A stretch of DNA of 8,628 nt from Alphaproteobacteria bacterium (GTDB taxonomy: Bacteria; Pseudomonadota; Alphaproteobacteria; GCA-2731375), in the NCBI GenBank assembly GCA_028281075.1, contig JANQKO010000141.1, positions 1-8,628 of the forward strand, in the 5' to 3' direction. This document shows, one piece after another, positions 1 through 6,482 of the stretch. Made by a program: the position numbers and the translations under genes. Numbering within the stretch: position 1 is the stretch's first letter; each line of letters opens with the position of its first letter. Under the pieces are notes generated by a model. It made no database searches, was not told the origin of the DNA, and saw only the letters and a list, made by a program, of their open reading frames with translations.

Positions 1-1170
1 GCCAAGACCAGCCCCTGCCACGACAAGCTGGCGGCGGCCGGCGCCGTCTTCGGCCAGCGCTACGGCTGGGAGCGGCCGAACTGGTTCGCGCCCGACGGCG
101 TCGCGCCGAAGGACGTCTGGAGCTTCCGGCGCACGAACTATTTCACGCATGTCGGCAACGAGTGCCGCACCGTGCGCGAGCGCGTCGGCCTGATCGACAT
201 CACCAGCTTCTCGAAGTTCGAGGTCGCGGGCCCCGGCGCCGAGGCCTGGCTCGACGGCCTGTTGGCGAACCGTCTGCCGCGGAAGATCGGCCGCATCAAC
301 CTCGGCCATGCGCTGACCGCGTCCGGCGGCGTGCGCAGCGAATTCACCATCATGCGCGACGGACCCGAGCGCTTCTATCTGATCAGCTCTGGCGCGGCCG
401 AGCGCTTCGACCACGACTTCCTGCTGAAGTCGCGGCCGACCGACGGCGGCGTCACGGTGGAGAACGTCACCGGCCGGCACGGCGTGCTGGTGGTCGCCGG
501 GCCCCGCGCGCGCGACGTGCTGTCGAAGATCACCGACGCCAACCTGTCGAGCAATGCCTTCCCCTGGCTGGCGGGCCAGCACATTACCGTCGGCCTCGCG
601 CCCGTCCGGGCCATGCGGGTGAATTTCGTCGGCGATCTCGGCTGGGAGCTGCATCACCCGATCGAGTATCAGAACCACCTGTTCGACCGGATCATGGCGG
701 CCGGCGCCGAGCACGGCATCGGCCTCGTCGGCATGCGCGCCATGGACTCGCTCCGGATCGAGAAGTCCTACCGCATGTGGGCCCAGGACCTGACCATCGA
801 GTATTCCGCCTTCGAGGCCGGGTTGGACCGGTTCGTGCGGCTGGACAAAGGCGACTTCGTCGGCCGTGACGCCCTGATCAGGCAACGCGAAGAGGGCGTG
901 CCGCAGCGCTTCGTCACCCTGGAGGTGGTGGTCGACGACGCGGACCCGATCGGCAACGAGCCGATCTACCAGAACGGGACCATGGTCGGCCGGGCGACGG
1001 CCGGCGCCTATGGTCACCACGTCGGCAAGAGCCTGGCGCTGGCCTACGTCCAGCCCGGCGCCGCCGAGCCGGGCACGGCGCTGGAGGTCGAGATCCTCGG
1101 CAAGCGCTTCCCGGCGAGGGTGATACCGGAGTCGCCCTACGATCCGGAGAACACGAGCCTGCGTGGTTAG
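1..1170 (+). CDS. Dimethylglycine/sarcosine dehydrogenase-like FAD-GcvT protein, C-terminal half (5' truncated by window edge)
   Basis: The reading frame is open from base 1 to a TAG at 1168-1170, giving 389 residues and no start, so the gene begins outside the window. The visible part is the folate-binding GcvT-like half of a flavin-dependent amine dehydrogenase. It opens with the linker KTSPCHDKLAAAGAVFG, which aligns with residue 419 onward of the neighbouring 805-aa paralogue, so about 417 residues carrying the FAD domain should lie upstream. GcvT landmarks are GDLGWELH (DLGWE at nt 634-648), YSAFEAGLDRFV and the C-terminal barrel VEILGKRFPARV. In this family an N-methyl group is oxidised and the formaldehyde equivalent is captured by tetrahydrofolate. 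The folate-side segment reads ALTASGGVRSEFTI, unlike SPMLSPKGRLLGDFTV in the paralogue, which suggests a different substrate or subfamily. The gene converges with the next one and overlaps it by 4 bp, leaving no room for a terminator. The exact substrate is unknown. Confidence 0.9.
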   Translation, partial: AKTSPCHDKLAAAGAVFGQRYGWERPNWFAPDGVAPKDVWSFRRTNYFTHVGNECRTVRERVGLIDITSFSKFEVAGPGAEAWLDGLLANRLPRKIGRINLGHALTASGGVRSEFTIMRDGPERFYLISSGAAERFDHDFLLKSRPTDGGVTVENVTGRHGVLVVAGPRARDVLSKITDANLSSNAFPWLAGQHITVGLAPVRAMRVNFVGDLGWELHHPIEYQNHLFDRIMAAGAEHGIGLVGMRAMDSLRIEKSYRMWAQDLTIEYSAFEAGLDRFVRLDKGDFVGRDALIRQREEGVPQRFVTLEVVVDDADPIGNEPIYQNGTMVGRATAGAYGHHVGKSLALAYVQPGAAEPGTALEVEILGKRFPARVIPESPYDPENTSLRG

Positions 1171-3584
1171 CCGCGCATGCGCTTCGCGTCCGGATCGAAC
1201 AGCGGCTCGGCGGCGTAGCGGGCCGGCCGCCGGTCGCCCAGGATCTCGACCTCGAAGGCCGTGCCGGCGTCGAGCAGCGCCGGCGGCAGGTAGGCCAGCG
1301 CCACGCTCTCGCCGACATAATGGGCATAGCCGCCCGAGGTGACGAAGCCGACGACGGCGCCGTCGTGGAACACCGGCTCGTCGCCATGGACGTCGGCGTC
1401 GTCGGCATCCACGACCAGCGTCGCCAGCCGGCGTTTCGGCGGCGCGGCGCGCTGTTCCATCACGGCCGCGCGGCCGATGAAGTCGGCGTTGCGGTCGGTA
1501 TCGACGAAGCGATCGAGACCCGCTTCGAAGGCCGTATAGTCCGGGGTGAAGTCGCGCATCCAACTCCCGAAGCCCTTTTCCAGCCGCAGCGCGTTCAGCG
1601 CCCGGCCGCCGAACGGCCGCGCGCCGAGGTCGGCGCCGGCCTCCATCAGCGTGTCGTAGAGCGCCGCGTGCCGCTCGGCCGGCACATAGACCTCGTAGCC
1701 CAGATCGCCGGTATAGGAGACGCGAGCGACGATGGCGTTCGCCGGCCCCACGTCCGTCTCGGTGATGCGGAAGAACTTGAAGGCCGCCGGCGACAGGTCG
1801 GTGTCGCAGAGCCGGGCCAGCAGGTCGCGTGAGGCCGGCCCGGCGACGGCGAAGCCACCGAGTGATCGGGTAACGCCGCGCAGCTCGACCCCCCGGTCGG
1901 GCAGGTGCCGGGCGAACCAGCGCAGATGAAAGGCTTCGGCGATGCCGGAGCCGAAGATGAAGAACCGTTCCGGGCCCAGGCGGGCGACGGTGAAATCGCC
2001 CAGCAAACGGCCCTTCGGGCTCAGCATCGGCGACAGCGACAGCCTGCCGTCCGCCGGCAGCCGGTTCGCCAGCAGGCGGTCGAGCCAAGCGGCGGCGCCG
2101 GGGCCGGTGACCTCGTACTTCGCGTAGTTGCAGAGCTCGAGGACGCCGACGCCGTCGCGCACGGCATGGCATTCCGCCGCCACCGGGTCGAACGCGTTCG
2201 AGCGCCGGAAGGTCGGGGTCTCGGTGGCCTCGGCGCCGTCGGGCGCGAACCAGAGCGCGTGTTCCAGCCCGAAGGCGGCGCCGAACACGGCGCCGTGGGC
2301 GGCCAGCCGATCATGGGCCGGCGAGGTCTCCACCGGCCGGCCGGCCGGCAATTCCTCGTTGGGGAAGGTGATGGTGAAGCGCCGGCGGTAGTTCTCGTAG
2401 ACCTTGTCGTTGACGTAGCCCCTGGTGGCATAGTCGCCGAAGCGGCTGACATCCATGGCGAAGACGTCCATGCCGGGCTCGCCCTCGACGATCCATTCCG
2501 CCACCGACAGACCGACGCCGCCGCCCTGCGAGAAGCCGGCCATGACGCCGCAGGCCTGGAAGAAGTTCCGCAGCCCCGGTGTCGGTCCGATCAGCGGATT
2601 GCCGTCCGGCGCGAACACCATCGGCCCGTTGATGACCCGCTTGATGCCGGCCTCGACCAGGCACGGATAGCGGTCGTAGGCGACGGCGAGGTTGTCCGCG
2701 ATCCGGTCGAGATCGGACTCCAGCAGCTCGTGGCCGAAGTCGGCCGGCGTGCCGTCGGCCGACCAGGCCCGGCAGCCCTGCTCGTAGGTGCCGATCAGGA
2801 TGCCCCTGCCTTCCTGACGCAGGTAACTCTCGCCCTCGAAATCGATGGTGTGGGCGGCCTCCCGTTCCAGCGCCGCCACCTCGGCGATGTCGTCGGTGAC
2901 GAGGTACTGGTGCTCCATCGGCAGCAGCGGCAGGTCGACGCCGGCGAGCCCGCCGACCTCGCGCGCCCAGAGGCCGGCGGCATTGACCACGACCTCGGCC
3001 CGTATCGTGCCCCGTGGCGTCACCACCTCCCAGCCGCCGTCGGGCGTCGGGCTCAACCCGGTCACCGGCGTCTGGCGGTAGACCTCGGCCCCGGCCATGC
3101 GCGCGGCCTTGGCATAGGCCTGGGTCACGCCGTTCGGGTCGACATGGCCGTCGTTGGGATCGAACAGGGCGCCGGTCAGACTGGCCGTGTTGATCAGCGG
3201 ATTGACCCGGTGGATATCGGCGAGATCGATGAATTCCAGCTCCAGGCCCAGATAGCGTGCCTTGGCGCGCTCCGCCTTCAGGAAATCCAGGCGCTCGGGC
3301 GTCGCCGCCAGATACAGGCCGCCGGGCTGGTGCAGGCCGCAGGACTGGCCGCTGACTTCCTCGATCTCGCGGTAAAGATCGATCGTATAGCCTTGAAGTT
3401 TCGAGATATTCGCGTCGCTGTTGAGCGTATGCATGCCGCCGGCCGCGTGCCAGGTCGAGCCCGCCGTCAGCTCGGTCCGCTCCAGCAGCACGACGTCCCG
3501 CCAGCCGAGCCTGGTCAGGTGGTAGAGCACGCTGCAGCCGACCACGCCGCCGCCGATCACCGCTACCCGCACATGCGATTTCAT
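1167..3584 (-). CDS. Dimethylglycine/sarcosine dehydrogenase-like FAD-dependent oxidoreductase with GcvT domain
   Basis: This is a complete 805-aa flavoprotein, close to the usual length of the family. Residues about 5-35 form the Rossmann FAD motif (VAVIGGGVVGCSVLYHL, ending in E35). STWHAAG at 43-49 contains H46, the position of the histidine that carries covalent FAD in mammalian dimethylglycine dehydrogenase. The DAO fold runs to about residue 370, a linker domain follows to about 425, and then the GcvT-like folate-binding region (D627LGYE, AFEAGLDRF around residue 687) and C-terminal barrel (about 710-800). The family oxidises N-methyl groups of dimethylglycine, sarcosine or similar amines and transfers the carbon to THF; the substrate here is inferred only. 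I chose the ATG at 3584 because the FAD motif begins seven residues later and GGGGGAG sits 9 nt upstream. An upstream in-frame ATG at 3683 would add 33 unfamily-like residues and swallow the promoter. The gene is divergent from the regulator at 3722, which probably controls it. No signal peptide is visible, so it should be cytoplasmic. Confidence 0.93.
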   Translation of the reverse strand: MKSHVRVAVIGGGVVGCSVLYHLTRLGWRDVVLLERTELTAGSTWHAAGGMHTLNSDANISKLQGYTIDLYREIEEVSGQSCGLHQPGGLYLAATPERLDFLKAERAKARYLGLELEFIDLADIHRVNPLINTASLTGALFDPNDGHVDPNGVTQAYAKAARMAGAEVYRQTPVTGLSPTPDGGWEVVTPRGTIRAEVVVNAAGLWAREVGGLAGVDLPLLPMEHQYLVTDDIAEVAALEREAAHTIDFEGESYLRQEGRGILIGTYEQGCRAWSADGTPADFGHELLESDLDRIADNLAVAYDRYPCLVEAGIKRVINGPMVFAPDGNPLIGPTPGLRNFFQACGVMAGFSQGGGVGLSVAEWIVEGEPGMDVFAMDVSRFGDYATRGYVNDKVYENYRRRFTITFPNEELPAGRPVETSPAHDRLAAHGAVFGAAFGLEHALWFAPDGAEATETPTFRRSNAFDPVAAECHAVRDGVGVLELCNYAKYEVTGPGAAAWLDRLLANRLPADGRLSLSPMLSPKGRLLGDFTVARLGPERFFIFGSGIAEAFHLRWFARHLPDRGVELRGVTRSLGGFAVAGPASRDLLARLCDTDLSPAAFKFFRITETDVGPANAIVARVSYTGDLGYEVYVPAERHAALYDTLMEAGADLGARPFGGRALNALRLEKGFGSWMRDFTPDYTAFEAGLDRFVDTDRNADFIGRAAVMEQRAAPPKRRLATLVVDADDADVHGDEPVFHDGAVVGFVTSGGYAHYVGESVALAYLPPALLDAGTAFEVEILGDRRPARYAAEPLFDPDAKRMRG

Positions 3585-3593
3585 CGGACCATT

Positions 3594-3600
3594 CTCCCCC
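3594..3600 (-). promoter_or_regulatory. Ribosome binding site of the dehydrogenase
   Basis: Read on the minus strand the bases are GGGGGAG, 9 nt before the ATG at 3584. This purine run is the best Shine-Dalgarno match in the upstream region and decides the start against the ATG at 3683. Confidence 0.7.
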
Positions 3601-3631
3601 GAATGCCGGTGCCGTGAAACAGGGTCAACCG

Positions 3632-3641
3632 CCGCGCGCGG
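3632..3641. repeat. Perfect 10-bp GC palindrome in the dehydrogenase leader
   Basis: CCGCGCGCGG reads the same on both strands. It lies between the proposed promoter and the ribosome binding site of the leftward dehydrogenase, so it would fall in the 5' untranslated RNA. It could be a protein site or a short structure element, but in DNA this rich in G and C it may be chance. Confidence 0.3.
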
Positions 3642-3654
3642 GGACGCAAATTTT

Positions 3655-3683
3655 TGTTCACGCCGGCTGTCATTTTGTGTCAA
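3655..3683 (-). promoter_or_regulatory. Candidate promoter for the dehydrogenase gene
   Basis: On the minus strand, TTGACA (3678-3683) is an exact match to the sigma-70 -35 consensus, within CTTGACAC. A 17-bp spacer leads to TGAACA (3655-3660), which is a poor -10. Alphaproteobacterial housekeeping promoters often keep a strong -35 with a weak -10, so the assignment is plausible but not firm. It would place transcription start roughly 60 nt before the ATG at 3584. A second TTGACC (3623-3628, minus strand) also exists but has no credible -10. I see no convincing sigma-70 boxes for the opposing regulator gene. Confidence 0.45.
3668..3682. promoter_or_regulatory. Candidate operator: direct repeat TGTCA-N5-TGTCA
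   Basis: TGTCA occurs at 3668-3672 and again at 3678-3682, a period of exactly 10 bp (TGACACAAAATGACA on the minus strand). AraC-type activators commonly bind two direct half-sites about one helical turn apart through their paired HTH motifs. The repeat overlaps the TTGACA box of the dehydrogenase and lies 40 bp before the regulator's own ATG. It is therefore well placed for control of both genes. Binding by the regulator at 3722-4717 is inference. Confidence 0.45.
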
Positions 3684-3721
3684 GGTTCGCGGTTAAAAGG
3701 CGTTAGGGACTGTGGAAAACC

Positions 3722-4717
3722 ATGCTTGGAGCCACACCGCGCGAACTGCCACAACGCTTCGCGTTCGTCGTCATACCCGATTTCACCATGATCGGCTTCA
3801 CCGCGGCCGTCGATACGCTGCGGCTGGCGAACCTGATCAGCGGACGCGAGCTCTACCGTTGGCATCTGGTGTCGCCCGACGGGCAACCGGTCGTGGCCTC
3901 CAACGGCATTCCGGTGCTGGTCGAAGGCGGCCTGGAACTGGCCGGCGACGTGTCCACCATCATCGTCTGCGGCGGCGTCAATACGCACCGCTATTACGAC
4001 AAGCCGATGTTCGCCTGGCTGCGCCGCATGGCCCGGCGCGGCGCCGACATCGGCGCCCTCTGCACCGGCTGCCACGTCCTGGCCGAGGCCGGGCTGCTCG
4101 ACGGCTACCGCTGCACCATTCACTGGGTCAACCTGCCGGCCTTCACCGAGCGTTTCCCGGAGGTCGAGGTCACTTCGCGGCTGTTCGAGATCGACCGCAA
4201 CCGCTTCACCTGCGCCGGCGGCACCGCGACCATCGACATGATGCTGGGCCTGATCGCGATCCAGCATGGCCACGAACTGGCCGGCGAGATCGCCGAATCG
4301 ATCATCCACGAGCGTATCCGCGAGCATGACGAGCATCAGCGCACCTCGTTGCCGGCCCGCCTCGGCGTCCGGCATCCCAAGCTGCTGGCGATCATCGACC
4401 TCATGGAGAAGAACCTGGAGGAGCCGCTGGAGCGCCACCAGCTCGCCGCCATCGCCGGCCTGTCGACGCGGCAGCTCGAGCGCCTGTTCCGCAAATACGT
4501 CGACCGCTCGCCGGCGCGCTATTACCTGGAACTGCGGCTGCACAAGGCGCGGATGCTGCTGCTGCAGACCAATCTGTCGGTGATGAACGTGGCGCTGGCC
4601 TGCGGCTTTGTCTCGCCATCGCACTTCACCAAATGCTACCGCGCCTTCTTCGGCCACACGCCCTATCGCGAGCGGGGCGTGCCCAACGCCAAGCTGAAGG
4701 CGCTTGCCGGCGAATAG
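3722..4717 (+). CDS. GlxA/GbdR-like transcriptional regulator (DJ-1/PfpI domain + AraC-type HTH)
   Basis: The 331-aa protein has the two-part layout of the GlxA family. Residues about 12-185 form a DJ-1/PfpI-like ligand-sensing domain (RFAFVVIPDFTMIGF at the start, GALCTGCHVLAEAGLLDG around C114, then TIHW at 132-135 and FTCAGGTATIDMML at 162-175). Residues about 220-319 form the AraC DNA-binding domain, with one HTH at 238-259 (RHQLAAIAGLSTRQLERLF) and the second ending in GFVSPSHFTKCYRAFFGHTP (295-314). Family members include GbdR, which responds to glycine betaine and dimethylglycine in Pseudomonas. The divergent dehydrogenase supports a similar role here, activating methylamine catabolism; this is inferred. 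C114 sits where DJ-1 proteins have their nucleophilic cysteine, but GlxA regulators are not known as hydrolases. The ATG at 3722 is the only sensible start, since the domain begins at residue 12; its Shine-Dalgarno is weak (AGGGA, 12 nt upstream). The gene ends 5 bp before the stop of the convergent MetF-like gene. Confidence 0.9.
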   Translation: MLGATPRELPQRFAFVVIPDFTMIGFTAAVDTLRLANLISGRELYRWHLVSPDGQPVVASNGIPVLVEGGLELAGDVSTIIVCGGVNTHRYYDKPMFAWLRRMARRGADIGALCTGCHVLAEAGLLDGYRCTIHWVNLPAFTERFPEVEVTSRLFEIDRNRFTCAGGTATIDMMLGLIAIQHGHELAGEIAESIIHERIREHDEHQRTSLPARLGVRHPKLLAIIDLMEKNLEEPLERHQLAAIAGLSTRQLERLFRKYVDRSPARYYLELRLHKARMLLLQTNLSVMNVALACGFVSPSHFTKCYRAFFGHTPYRERGVPNAKLKALAGE

Positions 4718-4722
4718 CGCAT

Positions 4723-5664
4723 CTAGCCATCGACCGAGAAGCCGGCGCCGTCGTCGGCCATGGTGAACCTGCCATCCGCCACCGCGTCGGCCCAGGCCGT
4801 CGTGCGCGCCATGCCGCCCAGCGAATAGACGTGCGCCTTGACGATGCCGCAGTCCGGGTCCTCGGCCCGATAGGCGGCCAGCGCCGCGACCATCCGGTTC
4901 GGCGCGGACACCGTCAGCAGCCTGGCGACGCGGCTGGTCTGCCGGCTCAGCATCCGCATTGACGGGCCGATGCCGCAGGACCGCGCGAAGCTCAGCAGGG
5001 TCCGCAGCCGGGCCGGGCCGGGGATGCCGACATGGATCGGCAGCCGGTTGCCGGCGGCGCGGATGGCCCTGTCCCAGGCGATGACCGGGGCGGCATCGAA
5101 GCAGAACTGGCTGACGATGTGGAAGGCGGCGTCGCTGCGCGCCGCGAAGGCGTTCTTCCAGGCGAGCGCCGCGGCCACGGCGTCGGCGCCGATGTCGGGC
5201 GTGCCCTCGGGATGGCCGGCGACGCCGATCCGGTCGATGCCGTACTTGTCCAGCAACCCGGTCTCCAGAAGCTGCATCGAGGAATGGAAGGCGCCGACGG
5301 GCTCACCGCCGCCGCCGGCGATGACCAGCACCTCGCGCACGCCGGCCTCGTCCCGCAGGCGTGTCAGGCCGGTCTCGAATTCGTGGTCGTCGACGATGGC
5401 GCGGGCCGCCAGATGCGGTGCCGGCACGAAGCCCTCGGCGCGCAGCCGGACCGCGGTGTCGACGGTCTCGGCGAACCGGGTGCCCGGCAGGAACGTCACG
5501 TTGACCGTGGTATCCGGCCGCGCATGCCGCCGATAGTCGGCGATCCTCGCGGCCTGGTGCGGCGTCGTTTCCGTGCTGTAGCCGCGCATGAAGGCGGTGA
5601 TCCGCGCCCTGGGCGACGGATCGGCATGGCCGGGATCGATGCTTGGCGTGACGGCGAACGGCAT
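4723..5664 (-). CDS. Methylenetetrahydrofolate reductase-like protein (divergent MetF family)
   Basis: This 313-aa protein has the MetF TIM-barrel signature in a divergent form. GYSTETTP (28-35) holds E32, which aligns with the catalytic Glu28 of E. coli MetF (SFEFFPP). PAPHLAAR, IGVAGHPEGTPD and HIVSQFCFD match the successive folate/FAD-binding strands of the family. The segment equal to E. coli RGD around Asp120 reads IAGGGGEP, so that aspartate appears to be missing. MetF interconverts methylene-THF and methyl-THF. Next to enzymes that produce methylene-THF from N-methyl groups, a role in moving that carbon onward is likely but inferred. It is the last gene of the leftward cluster, 67 bp after the sulfotransferase-like gene; that gap shows no clear promoter or terminator. 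The ATG at 5664 is the first in the open frame but lacks a good Shine-Dalgarno. ATG 5589 (M26) would still keep E32, so the start is uncertain. Confidence 0.82.
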   Translation of the reverse strand: MPFAVTPSIDPGHADPSPRARITAFMRGYSTETTPHQAARIADYRRHARPDTTVNVTFLPGTRFAETVDTAVRLRAEGFVPAPHLAARAIVDDHEFETGLTRLRDEAGVREVLVIAGGGGEPVGAFHSSMQLLETGLLDKYGIDRIGVAGHPEGTPDIGADAVAAALAWKNAFAARSDAAFHIVSQFCFDAAPVIAWDRAIRAAGNRLPIHVGIPGPARLRTLLSFARSCGIGPSMRMLSRQTSRVARLLTVSAPNRMVAALAAYRAEDPDCGIVKAHVYSLGGMARTTAWADAVADGRFTMADDGAGFSVDG

Positions 5665-5731
5665 GCGGCGAGCGTCGAATATCGCGCCGCCACGGACTGG
5701 CTTCGCAGCGACGTCTATCCGCTGGATTGCG

Positions 5732-6469
5732 TCAGGCGGTCAGGCGGTGGGCGTAAAGGCGGTGGTAATGCGGCAGGCTGGCCTCGGCCAGCGCGTCCAG
5801 CGCGTCGTCGAGCGCGACTTCGCGTGGCCGGTAGGGCGCGAAGCCGGTCGAGGCCTCGACGGCGGTATACCAGTGCGCGGCCCAGACACCGTCGGACGCC
5901 CGCCGGCCCGGCGGCCAGGACAGCATGGCGTCGCTGAACGGCAGGTCGAGCACCGCGCAGAGCAGCGTGAGCAGGCCTTTCGGGTCCCGCAGCACGTCAC
6001 GGGCATCCAGCACCGGTGGGACCCGGCCGGTGCGGGCGACGACGGTGTCGAAGATCTCGGCCTGCTGGCGCATGCCGATATCGTCCAGGGTCACCTCGGT
6101 CCGCTTGGCCGCGTAGGAGGCCAGCACCTCGCGCGGATCGCGGATCAGGAAACAGCTCTCGACGCCGTCGAGCCAGGCCCGGTCGATCTCGGCGAGCTGA
6201 TGGTGCGTCATATGCTTCTGGTAGAAGACCGGGCGGCCGTCGGGTACCGGCCCCAGCGCCGCCGCCGCCACCTTGCGCCAGTCGGTCTCGCCGGCCGCGA
6301 TCACGTCCGCCGCCATCGGGTGCGCGAGGCCGGTCGCGGCCAGGTAGTAGGCGTAGAACGGCTCGTCCCAGACCGCCGTGTCGGGCCGGTTCTCCCAGGC
6401 CCGCATCATCGCCGTCGAGATGTTGCGCGGCCCCGACCACATGGCGATGCGCCGGGGCGCCGCCGTCAT
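5732..6469 (-). CDS. Sulfotransferase-like P-loop protein
   Basis: The 245-aa protein looks like a small cytosolic PAPS-dependent sulfotransferase fold. SGPRNIST (12-19) after a first beta strand (RIAMW) is the phosphosulfate-binding loop type. VFYQKHMTHH (81-90) lies where a central strand and a candidate catalytic histidine would be expected. CFLIRDPREVLASY (106-119) matches the 3'-phosphate-binding motif with its conserved Arg and Ser. Homologues are usually labelled only as sulfotransferase family, and no substrate is known to me. The gene sits 11 bp after the M20 gene at 6481. Its Shine-Dalgarno GAGGA overlaps that gene's stop, so it is almost certainly co-transcribed and perhaps translationally coupled. 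Whether it transfers sulfate or has become a kinase-like or binding protein cannot be told from sequence. There is no signal peptide or membrane segment. Confidence 0.75.
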   Translation of the reverse strand: MTAAPRRIAMWSGPRNISTAMMRAWENRPDTAVWDEPFYAYYLAATGLAHPMAADVIAAGETDWRKVAAAALGPVPDGRPVFYQKHMTHHQLAEIDRAWLDGVESCFLIRDPREVLASYAAKRTEVTLDDIGMRQQAEIFDTVVARTGRVPPVLDARDVLRDPKGLLTLLCAVLDLPFSDAMLSWPPGRRASDGVWAAHWYTAVEASTGFAPYRPREVALDDALDALAEASLPHYHRLYAHRLTA

Positions 6470-6477
6470 CGGCCCGG

Positions 6478-6482
6478 TCCTC
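6478..6482 (-). promoter_or_regulatory. Ribosome binding site of the sulfotransferase-like gene
   Basis: Minus-strand GAGGA ends 8 nt before the ATG at 6469 and shares bases with the TGA stop (6481-6483) of the preceding M20 gene. This fits re-initiation by the same ribosome and fixes the start. Confidence 0.65.

Noticed and set aside
1905..3617. 570-codon open frame on the plus strand
   Set aside because: It is antisense to the dehydrogenase and has low-complexity Arg/Gly/Ala/Val-rich composition with no recognisable domain. Such shadows are expected in DNA of this GC content.
3585..3683. N-terminal extension of the dehydrogenase to an ATG at 3683 (838 aa)
   Set aside because: The extra 33 residues precede the universal FAD motif, look unlike any family N-terminus, and would place the TTGACA box and TGTCA repeat inside coding sequence. 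The ATG at 3584 has a good Shine-Dalgarno.
3680..4657. 325-codon open frame on the minus strand
   Set aside because: It is antisense to the regulator, whose domains are clearly recognisable. The composition is typical of a mirror frame.
4718..4722. Terminator between the convergent regulator and MetF-like genes
   Set aside because: Only 5 bp separate the two stops. Nearby GCCGGC palindromes lack a T-run, so no intrinsic terminator can be supported.
5589..5664. Fusion or extension of the MetF-like gene upstream of 5664
   Set aside because: The frame stays open upstream to a stop at 5740-5742 but contains no ATG, GTG or TTG start, so the ATG at 5664 is the earliest usable start.
5733..5748. 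Tandem 8-bp duplication CAGGCGGT at the end of the sulfotransferase-like gene
   Set aside because: It is a real exact duplication next to the stop codon (5732-5734), but only two copies exist and no function or frame disruption is evident. It is most likely a replication slip or chance.
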